DNA of 64,000 nucleotides from Candidatus Zixiibacteriota bacterium (lineage in GTDB: Bacteria; Zixibacteria; MSB-5A5; GN15; FEB-12), in assembly GCA_022571985.1 (NCBI GenBank), contig JACZWU010000005.1, positions 124,001 to 188,000 of the forward strand, in the 5' to 3' direction. A program made the translations under genes and the position numbers. Below are positions 28,328 to 37,880 of this stretch, in pieces. Position 1 is the stretch's first letter; each line of letters opens with the position of its first letter. A model generated the notes under the pieces. That model was not told the origin of the DNA. It worked only from the letters and a program-made list of their open reading frames with translations, and did not search any database.

Positions 28328-31300
28328 CTATAAACAACAGGCGGTCGGACCACCTCTGAATATGAAGTCTACCAGGTAGGTCAGGTCGAGTATGTTTGTA
28401 TTAGAGTCACAGTTAACGTCCCCGGCAACAAACGGGTGTGGCGCCAGACCTCCTCTGAATATAAAGTCTACAATGTAAGTGAGATCAAGAATGTTTGGTC
28501 CCGAATCGTCACCGGAAATATCACCACAGAGAAAGAGAGCATAGATAAAGCTAAATGGGTCTGATTGATACAGCGAGGAATGACCGGCTGAATCCTGTGC
28601 TTTAACTCTCCAGTAGAGCTTGGCATTTTCAATGAACAGCGTTGAAGGAAGTTTGAGGCTGTCACTAAAGGCCTGCTGGGTGTAGTAGATGCTGAAGAAA
28701 AGAGAATCGCTTGAGAACTGAATTCTGTAAAACTCCGGTGATATTTCATATGCCGGAGGTGCTGGTGAACTCCAGTGAAACAGAATAGTATCCCGGCCTT
28801 CACCCGCATTGTCTACAGGTAGTAACTGAACCGGAACCGGCGGAGTTTCTGAATCCATGACAAACGTCGCCGGGCTGGTGTAGCCGGAATTATTGCCGGC
28901 AGAGTCAACCAGCTCTACCTGCCAATACCAGCGTCCCTCATCAATAGTATCAGTGATGGTATAGACAAAGTCCGGAAGTGGTTCATAGGTAGTAATTCCG
29001 CCGCCAAAAACAGAATCCTGTGAAATTTGAATTCTTCCGAATTCAGGGGCCAGGCCTGAAGATTTTTCACCTCCTTGGTCTGTTTTCGAACCAAAGTCGT
29101 AAAAGAAGGAAAAAGTTTTAGCGGGCAAATACTTACCATTAATTGGCGATATCGGCGCCACAGTAGCCGGAGGCACATTGTCTATAACAAGTTTATGGGA
29201 AGTGGCCTGAAGCGAAGACGAGTCCGGACCGATAATTTGCCTGACAGCCCAGTAGTAGATGCCGTCTGGCAGAGAATCTGATACCGGCATAGTGAAAGTC
29301 TGGTCTGCGATACCAAAAAATTCATGTACTACATTTTGCATAGCGAAATCAATGGCTAATAATAGTGTATAACTGTCTCCGATGCCGCTCCAGGTGAAAG
29401 TTGGAAGACGGTTTTGGCTATAGGTAGGATTGGCCGGAGTCAGCAGGGCGGGGGGAGGAAATGGATTATTAACTGTGAGCTGAAATGTTATGGTGTCTCC
29501 TGATCCACCGTCACTGGGTCCATTAATAGTAATGTTATTTACTGCCAGATGAGTAACTTCTGCCGGTACGTTTATTGTAAAATTTAAGGTGTCTATTGTC
29601 AAAGGTGGAATAGATTGCGCCTTTGATGGGGGTTCAATGTTCCAGCCCAGATCATTATCAATAGTTACAACAACCCTGTCGTAGGCATTTCCCATATTAT
29701 CAACAATTACCAAAAAGGGGTAACTTGCCGGTGAACCGACTGTGTCATCCGGTATGTCAATAAGTGCCATTGAGTAAAGGGCACTGGCTATAACATCGAC
29801 AGAAGCCTGAGAAACCACCAGAGAATCTGACTTACTTACTGCGGAACAGGTAATAGTAGTCTTTTCAGTAGCCAGGGCAGAGGCAGGGATGACAGCGCTG
29901 ACGGCGAAAGCAACAGAGTCCCAGGTGGAAAGAACAATAACTGAATCTGTGGTGCTGACTATCAGCCAGCCGGCATCGTCTTCGATATGAACGTCGACAG
30001 AATCGGTTTCTGCTCCGACGTTGGAAACCCAGAACTGCACTTCAACCGTATCGCCCGGGTCCCGGGTGATGTCATCTACATCAAAGACAGCCAGGGCAGC
30101 CAGATTTCCGGGGGTATAAATGCTGTCAGGCGTAAATATCAGTGAATAGGACTGTGGTCCAGTTGGTATATTAAAGCCTGTTACGCGCGCTTTCCAGAGA
30201 CCCGGTGCGGGAGACTCTATTTCCACAGTCTCCACGTTGTTTAAGCGGTCAACTCCCTTGATGGCCCAATCAGCCGGGACAGCAGGGTTGAGGACCCAGG
30301 GAAGTTCGATGCTTGCTAAGGGGTCGACCAGTTCCAGATCGAGATCATTAACTAAATCTTTGCCGGCGATGCCCTGTCCACCCGGGTCAGACCAGACCAG
30401 AGTGACTTTTAGTCTTTCAGCGCCGCTTGGTACTGTCAGATCATATATGTGAACCGTTCCGGTCGTAGTCTGATTCTCGACATAGGATGGTTCACCTATT
30501 ACTATTTTATCGACAGCTTTAAGTCCGTCGACTTTGCCATGACCAAAGCTATAGTCCGGTCCGGTATTTCCGACATCTTTGGCGGTGTTTATCAGAATTC
30601 CTTTGATAGTAGAAGGCAGCACCGGCCAGGGCTGGCCGGAATTCATTAGTGCTTCCTGCAACAGAGCAATAGTTCCTGCTGTCGCAGGGCATGACATCGA
30701 AGTTCCGCAGGCATTCCAGTAGCCTCCGCCGTTAGCGCAGCTTCGCAGCACACAGCCGGGGCCGCAGACATCCGGTTTGAGACGTCCGTCATCGGTCGGG
30801 CCCCAGGACGAAAAACTGGTCATAGCATCTGAGCCTGAGGACATGGCTCCTACTGTAATGATATTTTTGGCTGTAGCCAGAGCGCCGATCGTACCATAGG
30901 TAAAACCCAATGAACCGCAAGATGTACTGCTGGTGCTGCGGCTGTTGCCGGCTGACCAGCAAATTGTAATCGGCTGACTCTGTGAACCCCTGACTATATT
31001 ATCAAGTGTTATATTTTCAGTATAATAATTACCCATTACAGCTTCACAGGCAGCGACATTAATAGAACTACCATATCCCCAGGAATTTGTTGCTACTTGC
31101 GCACCCATGAACTTAATTGCGTCATAATATTCGGTTTCCATTTCAGATATCGAAAGCCACCATAAATATGATGCCAGGAGCGCCTGTGGAGCCATCCCTG
31201 CATATAGCCCGCCTTGTTCGGTGCCGTCTCCCAAAATAGTACCTGCCACGTGCGTGGCATGATTGCTGGTGCCAGCTCCGTCACGGAGGGTAACCCTGCC

Positions 31301-32056
31301 TATCATATCCGCATGGACAGCATAGACAGAACCGCCATCCCACTCAGCAACCGTCACCCCGGCCCCTGTTAAATTGTAAGGAGCGGCCTGAAGTTCTTCG
31401 GCGCGAGTATCAACTCTGGCCACGTTGTTTAATTCCACCGGAGGCGGTGCAGCCTGCTCGATCCAAATTACCGCGTCAAGTTCTGATAATTGCAAGTAGG
31501 ATAGTTCAGGCACTATCAACTCGACTGTATTTATGCTGCGGGCCAGACCAACAATTTCAGCATTGAACCGGTTTTCAAATTCCTGAGCCCAATAGTCAAG
31601 ATTTTCATCGTCGTGCAGCACAATCTTAAACTCAACCAGATCGCCCCCGCGGCGAGCCCAGTCACCGATTCCAAGGTCGGTAATAATAGGGGATAGTTTG
31701 TCATCAGGATATATTTCTCCAAGCCATCTCAGTCCATGCTGAGTGGCAAAGGCCTCATCAATTTCAATTTCTAAATTTACGGTATAAGTAAAATTTGGAA
31801 TGTAACTTATCAGCTCCATGCCACCGGCGGCAAGAGACTGTCTGTCTGCATCTGTCAGCGGCCGGTCGAACTGCACCAGGACGTGTTTTCCCAATAGCAG
31901 CGATGATTCCTCTGCCAGAGTTTGCGCTTTGGCCGGAGCAGGCAGAAAATCCCTCTGCTTTAACTTCACGGCAAAATCAAGGTCGGCAGAATTTACTATA
32001 ATTGGTACTGCAAATATTATTAGCAGGAGGCAAGTGGCACCGGATGCTCTCATCAA
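28328..32056 (-). CDS. Secreted S8 (subtilisin-like) serine peptidase with paired dockerin-like C-terminus
   Basis: A 1242-aa exported protease. Signal peptide about 1-23. A pro-region follows, then the peptidase domain: Asp in GVTVAEWDGG (about 241), His in NHATHVAGTI (about 270), oxyanion NSWGYG/ICWSAGNSRS, and Ser in GTSMSCPATAG (about 454). Downstream are a P-domain/CARDB-like beta region and Ig/FN3-like repeats ('TLLLAIDF', 'DGIYYWAVRQ'). The C-terminus has two EF-hand-like units, GDISGDDSGPNILDLTYIVD and GDVNCDSNTNILDLTYLVD, each ending FIFRGG. These recur in four proteins of this window. It has its own consensus promoter at 32160-32187 and a terminator. Confidence 0.94.
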   Translation of the reverse strand: MMRASGATCLLLIIFAVPIIVNSADLDFAVKLKQRDFLPAPAKAQTLAEESSLLLGKHVLVQFDRPLTDADRQSLAAGGMELISYIPNFTYTVNLEIEIDEAFATQHGLRWLGEIYPDDKLSPIITDLGIGDWARRGGDLVEFKIVLHDDENLDYWAQEFENRFNAEIVGLARSINTVELIVPELSYLQLSELDAVIWIEQAAPPPVELNNVARVDTRAEELQAAPYNLTGAGVTVAEWDGGSVYAVHADMIGRVTLRDGAGTSNHATHVAGTILGDGTEQGGLYAGMAPQALLASYLWWLSISEMETEYYDAIKFMGAQVATNSWGYGSSINVAACEAVMGNYYTENITLDNIVRGSQSQPITICWSAGNSRSTSSTSCGSLGFTYGTIGALATAKNIITVGAMSSGSDAMTSFSSWGPTDDGRLKPDVCGPGCVLRSCANGGGYWNACGTSMSCPATAGTIALLQEALMNSGQPWPVLPSTIKGILINTAKDVGNTGPDYSFGHGKVDGLKAVDKIVIGEPSYVENQTTTGTVHIYDLTVPSGAERLKVTLVWSDPGGQGIAGKDLVNDLDLELVDPLASIELPWVLNPAVPADWAIKGVDRLNNVETVEIESPAPGLWKARVTGFNIPTGPQSYSLIFTPDSIYTPGNLAALAVFDVDDITRDPGDTVEVQFWVSNVGAETDSVDVHIEDDAGWLIVSTTDSVIVLSTWDSVAFAVSAVIPASALATEKTTITCSAVSKSDSLVVSQASVDVIASALYSMALIDIPDDTVGSPASYPFLVIVDNMGNAYDRVVVTIDNDLGWNIEPPSKAQSIPPLTIDTLNFTINVPAEVTHLAVNNITINGPSDGGSGDTITFQLTVNNPFPPPALLTPANPTYSQNRLPTFTWSGIGDSYTLLLAIDFAMQNVVHEFFGIADQTFTMPVSDSLPDGIYYWAVRQIIGPDSSSLQATSHKLVIDNVPPATVAPISPINGKYLPAKTFSFFYDFGSKTDQGGEKSSGLAPEFGRIQISQDSVFGGGITTYEPLPDFVYTITDTIDEGRWYWQVELVDSAGNNSGYTSPATFVMDSETPPVPVQLLPVDNAGEGRDTILFHWSSPAPPAYEISPEFYRIQFSSDSLFFSIYYTQQAFSDSLKLPSTLFIENAKLYWRVKAQDSAGHSSLYQSDPFSFIYALFLCGDISGDDSGPNILDLTYIVDFIFRGGLAPHPFVAGDVNCDSNTNILDLTYLVDFIFRGGPTACCL

Positions 32057-32159
32057 AATACTCCAATCCTGGTTTTGAGCGAGGTGATCTGTGGCTATCT
32101 TCAGGGCGGTGTTAAATTAAACTGGTACTTACATCATCCAAAACTTCAATACGGTGTCA

Positions 32160-32187
32160 AATATAACAACATTTCAATTACTGTCAA
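32160..32187 (-). promoter_or_regulatory. Sigma70-type promoter of the subtilase gene
   Basis: TTGACA at 32187-32182 and TATATT at 32165-32160 with a 16-nt spacer, about 100 nt before the subtilase ATG. Confidence 0.75.
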
Positions 32188-32294
32188 CAAGTAAATCAAT
32201 GAGATGTTTCAAGTTGTGAGTAATATCAAACATAAAATATAGGTTGAAGGTTTTGAAATTCTGTTGCAGATTAAAATTACATTGAAAGGAGCGC

Positions 32295-32771
32295 ATGTCA
32301 GAAAATAATTGGTTATTTAAGGCCGATCCCAAAGATTACTCCATAGATGATCTGGCCAATGAACAACATCAGACCACCAGCTGGGACGGTATCAGAAATT
32401 ATATGGCCCGCAACTTACTCCGGGATGAAATTAAAAAGGGCGATAAAATTCTGCTTTATCATTCTAATGCAAATCCTAAAGGTCTAGTTGGGCTTGGCCA
32501 AGTCGTCAGGTCCGCTTATCCGGACGATACAGCTTTAGACCAGTCCAGCGTCTACTATGACCCCAAGTCCTCAAGGGATAATCCGATATGGTATATGGTC
32601 GATGTAAAACTTGTTAAGATATTTCCCGAAGTTATCGAGCTGAGAGAGCTGAAAGAGACCAAAGGTCTTGAAAAAATGATGCTGACACAGCGGGGAAGCA
32701 GGCTTTCTATCCAGCCTGTCAGGAAAAGTGAATGGAAAATAATCATGCAGTTGGTCTCGAAATTAAAGTAG
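32295..32771 (+). CDS. EVE domain (PUA-like) protein
   Basis: A 158-aa standalone EVE protein: NWLFKADPKDYSIDDL at the start, W-G-I-R-NYMARNLLRDEIKKGD, YHSNANPKGLVGLGQVV and WYMVDVKLVKIFP. The fold binds modified bases in RNA or DNA; bacterial EVE proteins are mostly housekeeping or RNA-related, and some belong to defence systems. Nothing nearby indicates a defence island. A strong AAAGGAG site 4 nt before ATG fixes the start. It sits just upstream of tRNA-His. Confidence 0.92.
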   Translation: MSENNWLFKADPKDYSIDDLANEQHQTTSWDGIRNYMARNLLRDEIKKGDKILLYHSNANPKGLVGLGQVVRSAYPDDTALDQSSVYYDPKSSRDNPIWYMVDVKLVKIFPEVIELRELKETKGLEKMMLTQRGSRLSIQPVRKSEWKIIMQLVSKLK

Positions 32772-32793
32772 TCAGTCCTTGGCTCGAATAGCC

Positions 32794-32821
32794 TTGACTA
32801 TTTGCCTGATTTGGTTAATTT
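32794..32821 (+). promoter_or_regulatory. Promoter of tRNA-His
   Basis: TTGACT at 32794-32799, TAATTT at 32816-32821, 16-nt spacer; predicted start is only a few bases before the tRNA. Confidence 0.65.
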
Positions 32822-32832
32822 TGGCGGACAAT

Positions 32833-32906
32833 GCTGGGGTAGTTCAGTTGGTTAGAACGCCTGGTTGTGGACCAGGAGGTCGGCAGTTCGAGTCTGCCCC
32901 CCAGTA
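32833..32906 (+). tRNA. tRNA-His (GTG)
   Basis: Full cloverleaf: acceptor GCTGGGG / CCCCAGT, D arm GTTC/GAAC, anticodon stem CCTGG/CCAGG with loop TTGTGGA (anticodon GTG) and T arm GGCAG-TTCGAGT-CTGCC. CCA is not encoded. By this fold the base at -1 is T, not G, and position 73 is A, so the usual G(-1):C73 pair of bacterial tRNA-His is not genomically encoded. Confidence 0.95.
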
Positions 32907-32921
32907 TTAAAAAGCTGCCAT

Positions 32922-32956
32922 AAAAAAACCCCGCAATTTTGCGGAGTTTTTTTTTC
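32922..32956. terminator. Bidirectional terminator between tRNA-His and the 1507-aa protein gene
   Basis: AAAACCCCGCAA pairs with TTGCGGAGTTTT (one C-A mismatch); A- and T-runs on the two sides serve the convergent transcripts. Confidence 0.88.
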
Positions 32957-32986
32957 TAACTTATCTGTTTACTCGAGAAACAAAGA

Positions 32987-35900
32987 TTACTTCAAGAGAA
33001 TCATCTTTTTTGTTTCAATATATCTGCCAGAGTTTGCTTTTAAGCGGTAGAAATAAACGCCACTGGCGACATCAACCGCCTGCCATTCCAGTTCAATTGT
33101 TCCGGCGGAATTTGCCATTCCTTCAAATGTTTTAACTACTTGACCGTTTAAGTTGAAAATAGTCAACGAGTACTCAGAGGCATTGGGCAATGTAAAACTA
33201 ATTACCGTAGTGGGGTTAAACGGGTTGGGGTAGTTTTGCATGAGTTCGTACGCAGTTGGCAGAGTGTTCAGGCTGACGGGTTGTCCTTCAGCGGTGGCCA
33301 GTTCAAAAGAAATCAGATCGGCATCAATTTGTAGGAAATCTCCGGTAAAACTGCTGCCGGATTCCGACCAAACCAGAATGCGAGTATTGGAACCGTCAAA
33401 GTGATATTTCATATCCATCTCTGAGGCCAGCAGTTTTGGTGTGATATTACCTTCGGCTACCACATAGGCAGCTCCAATAGCCGTTTTTTCTCCAACCGTC
33501 AAGCGGCCGTCTGAATAATGATAGAAATCAATATTTACTGAGGCGACCATTTTGCTGTATGGCAGGGCATCACCAAGAACTATTCTGACCAGATATACCA
33601 GATCAGCGACAGAAAGAACCGTGCCGTCGGCATTGACGTCTGATGCTGCAATCTGTCCTTCAAGGTTTATAGTGAAGACAGACAGACCGTAGATGAAGTA
33701 GTTACCAAGAAGTACGGCATCGGCAACTTCGTATGGTACACCATTTAAGTTGATATCCCCGCGGTCATCAATTGAATCAGCACAGACGATATCGATACCG
33801 CCATTGTAGAAACATACTGAGCGGATCGGATCCGGTTTGCCGTCGCCCAGGTCAACATCGCAAGTGTAGTTAGCGCCGTAAAGACTTGGGAACTCTGCCG
33901 AGATGTCTGTAATTTCGTTCCAAATTACACCGTCAAAGTAATTATAAACTGTCCGAGAAATATAGAGAGTGTCTCCAGCTTTTGATGATAAGGTATTATC
34001 TCCGCAGTCATACCAGCAGAAACGAATTGGCACATATTGGCATTCAAAGGTTCTGTCGTTGGTTACCAGGAACCTGAGCTTTGCTATTTCCGCTGGTGCG
34101 CCCTGGAAACAACTTGGATGATTGGCGCCATTATTTGTCTCTGCCAGAGAAAGAATACGGACTTTACCACTTGGGCAGGCGCTGGCGCCACAATTGCCTG
34201 CGGCGCCGTTTCTATAAGTAAAGTATTCCCAGCCACAGTTGGTGATGAACGAACCGGTAGCGATAGAGGACAGGCTGAGTGCAGAAGCGTCATACTCGAT
34301 GAGCAGGTCAAGACCGCCGATTTCGTAAGGAAGAGTGTCAATTGTAATCTTAACTTCTTCATATTGACCCTGAGGCGTGTCGTGTGTTTTTTCTATAGAA
34401 ATTACGGCACAACTGTCTCCGCAACGGGAGGGGTCAACCACCACATTTATCGTAAAGCTGCAACTTGAAGAGGCACCGCAGCTGTCGACACAGACCAGAG
34501 TAAAGTTGTTGGCCCCTTCAATTGGTATAAAACAGTAAGGACTCGAGGGGTTAAATGACTGACCGTTTAAGGTACAGCTTTCCAAGTTTCCATCGTCGTC
34601 AGAAACACTGAAGCCACTTATACAAATTGGGTCATCAAGAAAGCAGACTGTATCGGTTCTGCTGGCCGGGCAGGAAGCTACCGGCGGGGAATTCAGGTCT
34701 ATTGTTATGGTTACCGAACAGGTATCTGCTCCACATTCGTTTTCGGCTACCAGCTTTATCGTATTGCTGCCTTCAACAGGAGTAAAGCAAATTGTGTTTC
34801 CAGAAAGAGTGCCTCCGATTGCATATGATGTATCTGCGTTTTGAGTCGAGAATCCTGGAACGCAAATTTGGCTTAAGTCGCAGACAAATTGCGTAAAATT
34901 ACCCGGGCATGTTGCAACTGGCTGTTCTATAACGCAGACCGTTATAGTGTCTTCATCGAATGCTTCGCAGCCGTCCGTTGCTCTTAATACTATCTTATAG
35001 CAGCCGGAATCAGGCGCCACAAAGCAAACTGTGTTATTCAATGTGTCAATAACGGCATTTAACGGATTGGATCTTATTTCTTCAAGGACCAAGTTGTTGT
35101 TGGGGTCGGTTACATTATATTCAATACAAACGCTGTCACCGGCGCAGACGTTGACTACTTCGCGAGTCGATTCTTCTATCACCGGCGGGCCGTTAACAGT
35201 AACAAAGATGCACACCTCGGCAGTATCGGCCAACCCGCAGCTGTCGGTGATAATGACTGTACCGCAGTAAACACCGCCGGTGTCACCGGGGGCAAAGCAG
35301 GCAGTGCTGTCACCGAAGTCTATATTTCCAAGGCTGAAGGTTCCGGACAGACCGCTGCCCGGGTCGGTTATCTGAAGCGGAATGCAAATTGGATCGCCGA
35401 TAGTGCAGGTAAGGACGGTATCGAAGGCAGTTATGGAAATTTCCGGCGGCACGCCGGCTATTACTGTTATTGTAACCTCGCAAGTATCAGCAACGCCACA
35501 GGAATCGGTACAGATTATGCCGATTATATTGTCACCTTCAACCGGTGTGAAACAGATCTGAGTGCCGTTCAAACTGCCGCCAATAGCGGTGGCAGATGCG
35601 AAATTGCCGTCAGGGTCAGTGCAGCTAAAGCCATCAACACATATTTCACTCAAGTCACAGACAAAAATGGTATCGCTGGGGGGGCAGGCTGCCACTGGCG
35701 CCGAATTCAGTACAACATGAATTACAGTTTCACAGGTATCGGCTGCACCACAATCGTCTATACAAATAAGAGTTAAGACATTGTCTCCTTCAACAGGTGT
35801 AAAGCAGGCGGTATCACCGCTCAAGGTTCCGCCGAATAGCGTCGAAGAAGCCAGGTTGCCGTCAGGGTCGCTACAGGAAAATCCGGGCAGGCAAATCGGG

Positions 35901-37510
35901 CTGAGGTCACATACAAAGAGAGTATCTCCGGCCGGGCAAGAAGCAACTGGCGCCGAATTTAGAACTACATGAATTATCGTTTCACAGGTATCAGCAGCTC
36001 CGCACACATCAGTTGCTATCATGGTAATTACATTCTCACCCTGAACAGGCGTGAAGCAGACAGTGTCGCCGCTAAGCGAGCCGCCAGTTACATTGATTGA
36101 TGATATATTTCCATCGGGGTCACTCGATGTAAAGCCGGGCAGGCAAATTTGACTGAGGTCGCATACGAAAAGGGTATCTCCGGCCGGACAGGAAGCAACA
36201 GGGGCAGAATTCAGCACTATATGAATTGTTGTTTGGCAGGTATCGGCCGCGCCACACACATCTGTAACAATCATGGTAATTACATTATCACCCTGAACAG
36301 GTGTGAAGCAGACGGTGTCGCCGCTGAGTGAGCCGCCAGTTACATTGATTGATGATATATTTCCATCGGGGTCACTCGATGCAAAGCCGGGCAGGCAAAT
36401 TTGACTGAGGTCGCATACGAAAAGGGTATCTCCGGCCGGACAGGTTGCGACTGGCGCTGAATTCAGTACAACATGAATTATAGTTTCACAGGTATCAGCA
36501 GCTCCGCACTCGTCAACACAAATTAGCGTCAGGACATTGTCACCCTCAACCGGAGTGAAGCAGGCGGTATCGCCGCTCAGGGACCCGCCAGACAGCGTCG
36601 AAGAAACCAGGTTGCCGTCGGCGTCACTACATGAGAATCCGGGCAGGCAAATCTGACTCAAATCGCAGACAAACAAAGTATCGCTGGAGGGATAAGTAGC
36701 AGTTGGCGATGAATTTAGTACAATGTGAATAGTAGTCTCACAGGTATCGGCTGCATTGCAGGAATCTACGCAGATAAGAGTCAGCAAATTATCCCCAGCA
36801 ACAGGTGTGAAGCAGGCAGTATCACCACTTAAAGTGCCACCTAATAGAGTAGAGGAAGCCAGATTGCCGTCAGGATCACTGCAGTTGAAACCGGGCAGGC
36901 AGATTTGACTCAAATCACAAACAAATATAGTGTCAATAGAAGGGCAGGAGGCTGTCGGAGGTATGTTGTTATCGCATGGATCTCCAATTATATCGCAATC
37001 TGTCGATGGGCCACAAATAGTTGCAATATTGAAGTTGACGCCGGCCTTAGGTGCAAATTGCGAATGATCTGCTGCATACATTTGGTCTAATGTAAAACTG
37101 AAAATTATTGCAGTGTCGGCCGGGAAGTTTTCAATATTGTCCCATTTTATGCCGTAAAGTCCGGTAGAGCCGTCTTCGGCTATGACACCGTTGCTCGGAT
37201 CAGCTGAAATGAGATTGGAATTAGTAATTAGTGTGCACAATTCTATCGTGAAATGACTTAAGCTGGGAGCAGTGCCGTCCCAGGTAAGTTCATAATCCCA
37301 GGTTGATGTGCCGGCAATAGAGTCATATGTAACTTCTACAAATAGGAGAGAAAAGTTACCTATTAGTTTTGTAGTATCACAGGGTTCTTCTGCCTGGGTA
37401 GAGGCAGAAACAAAAAATGCCACAAATACAGTGGCAAATAAAATCAATATTGATTTTGAAATTTTGAACCCCGAACATCGAGTTCTTGCAATATCATTAC
37501 CCAATTTCAC
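32987..37510 (-). CDS. 1507-aa secreted repeat protein with cohesin-like domain, dockerin-like motifs and T9SS/FlgD-like tail
   Basis: Signal peptide about residues 20-40. An N-terminal beta domain precedes ten Cys-rich repeats of about 83 residues (from residue 184; pattern CPxxDTxFVCDLSQICLPGF then SGDTxCFTPV and GAADTCE). Near residues 1029-1190 lies a cohesin-like segment (KITIDTLPYEIGGLDLLIEY, then DASALSLSSIATG and GKVRILSLAETN). Two EF-hand-like units follow (GDINLNGVPYEVADAVLLGN, SDVNADGTVLSVADLVYLV). The last 80 residues (NYPNPFNPTTVISFTLP ... YFYRLKANSG) are a T9SS-type sorting domain. It is probably surface-exposed and could act as scaffold or adhesin; no catalytic site is visible. 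A perfect promoter lies 160 nt upstream. Confidence 0.9.
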   Translation of the reverse strand: MKLGNDIARTRCSGFKISKSILILFATVFVAFFVSASTQAEEPCDTTKLIGNFSLLFVEVTYDSIAGTSTWDYELTWDGTAPSLSHFTIELCTLITNSNLISADPSNGVIAEDGSTGLYGIKWDNIENFPADTAIIFSFTLDQMYAADHSQFAPKAGVNFNIATICGPSTDCDIIGDPCDNNIPPTASCPSIDTIFVCDLSQICLPGFNCSDPDGNLASSTLLGGTLSGDTACFTPVAGDNLLTLICVDSCNAADTCETTIHIVLNSSPTATYPSSDTLFVCDLSQICLPGFSCSDADGNLVSSTLSGGSLSGDTACFTPVEGDNVLTLICVDECGAADTCETIIHVVLNSAPVATCPAGDTLFVCDLSQICLPGFASSDPDGNISSINVTGGSLSGDTVCFTPVQGDNVITMIVTDVCGAADTCQTTIHIVLNSAPVASCPAGDTLFVCDLSQICLPGFTSSDPDGNISSINVTGGSLSGDTVCFTPVQGENVITMIATDVCGAADTCETIIHVVLNSAPVASCPAGDTLFVCDLSPICLPGFSCSDPDGNLASSTLFGGTLSGDTACFTPVEGDNVLTLICIDDCGAADTCETVIHVVLNSAPVAACPPSDTIFVCDLSEICVDGFSCTDPDGNFASATAIGGSLNGTQICFTPVEGDNIIGIICTDSCGVADTCEVTITVIAGVPPEISITAFDTVLTCTIGDPICIPLQITDPGSGLSGTFSLGNIDFGDSTACFAPGDTGGVYCGTVIITDSCGLADTAEVCIFVTVNGPPVIEESTREVVNVCAGDSVCIEYNVTDPNNNLVLEEIRSNPLNAVIDTLNNTVCFVAPDSGCYKIVLRATDGCEAFDEDTITVCVIEQPVATCPGNFTQFVCDLSQICVPGFSTQNADTSYAIGGTLSGNTICFTPVEGSNTIKLVAENECGADTCSVTITIDLNSPPVASCPASRTDTVCFLDDPICISGFSVSDDDGNLESCTLNGQSFNPSSPYCFIPIEGANNFTLVCVDSCGASSSCSFTINVVVDPSRCGDSCAVISIEKTHDTPQGQYEEVKITIDTLPYEIGGLDLLIEYDASALSLSSIATGSFITNCGWEYFTYRNGAAGNCGASACPSGKVRILSLAETNNGANHPSCFQGAPAEIAKLRFLVTNDRTFECQYVPIRFCWYDCGDNTLSSKAGDTLYISRTVYNYFDGVIWNEITDISAEFPSLYGANYTCDVDLGDGKPDPIRSVCFYNGGIDIVCADSIDDRGDINLNGVPYEVADAVLLGNYFIYGLSVFTINLEGQIAASDVNADGTVLSVADLVYLVRIVLGDALPYSKMVASVNIDFYHYSDGRLTVGEKTAIGAAYVVAEGNITPKLLASEMDMKYHFDGSNTRILVWSESGSSFTGDFLQIDADLISFELATAEGQPVSLNTLPTAYELMQNYPNPFNPTTVISFTLPNASEYSLTIFNLNGQVVKTFEGMANSAGTIELEWQAVDVASGVYFYRLKANSGRYIETKKMILLK
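34440..36961 (-). repeat. Ten tandem Cys-rich protein repeats of about 250 bp
   Basis: About ten in-frame units of 80-90 residues encoded between these points. Units 3 and 4 are almost identical at both protein and DNA level, indicating recent unit duplication or conversion. Units 7, 8, 9 and 10 are more diverged. Each has four to six cysteines in a fixed pattern, suggesting disulfide-stapled beta domains. Confidence 0.85.
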
Positions 37511-37880
37511 GTCGTCCTCCAGACGAGATATATTCTCTTCGCCTCGTCATAACAAATCCTCTCAATCAAGAGAACTGTCAGCTTGAGAATATTAAAACTT
37601 CAATATCGTCTAACTCTGGCAAGTTCTGAGCAAGTAAGCTGAAGTAAAATATGAATAAACCCACCAGCCTTGCTTTCATTATAGCATTTGAGGTTGTTCT
37701 GTCAAGCAAAAAACGGACTATTAGCAGGCTTTTTGGCAATCCAAGGTCTTGAACAGCAGCCAGTTTAAGGCAATACAACCAAAAATGTCTACCGCTAAAC
37801 TATAAAATCAGATAAGCGGTGTAAGGAGTTGAACTACAACAAATTAATTATTGGCTAACTGTCCTTTGCTATAGCTCGGA
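37511..37880. other. 370-nt intergenic region holding a leader and one promoter
   Basis: No coding sequence is supported here. On the minus strand it holds a perfect promoter (37678-37705) and an untranslated leader of about 160 nt for the 1507-aa gene. The part between 37706 and 37880 shows no hairpin or gene that I can support. Confidence 0.6.
37678..37705 (-). promoter_or_regulatory. Perfect consensus promoter of the 1507-aa protein gene
   Basis: TTGACA (37705-37700) and TATAAT (37683-37678) match the housekeeping consensus at all 12 positions, with a 16-nt spacer. Start of transcription is expected near 37671, leaving a leader of about 160 nt. Confidence 0.85.

Noticed and set aside
32295-32771. 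The EVE gene as part of a defence island.
   Set aside because: No restriction, CRISPR, toxin or phage-defence gene lies nearby; it stands next to a tRNA and envelope genes.
34440-36961. Regularly spaced repeats that could be taken for a CRISPR array.
   Set aside because: The period is about 250 bp, all units are in one open frame encoding similar protein repeats, and there are no spacers or cas genes.
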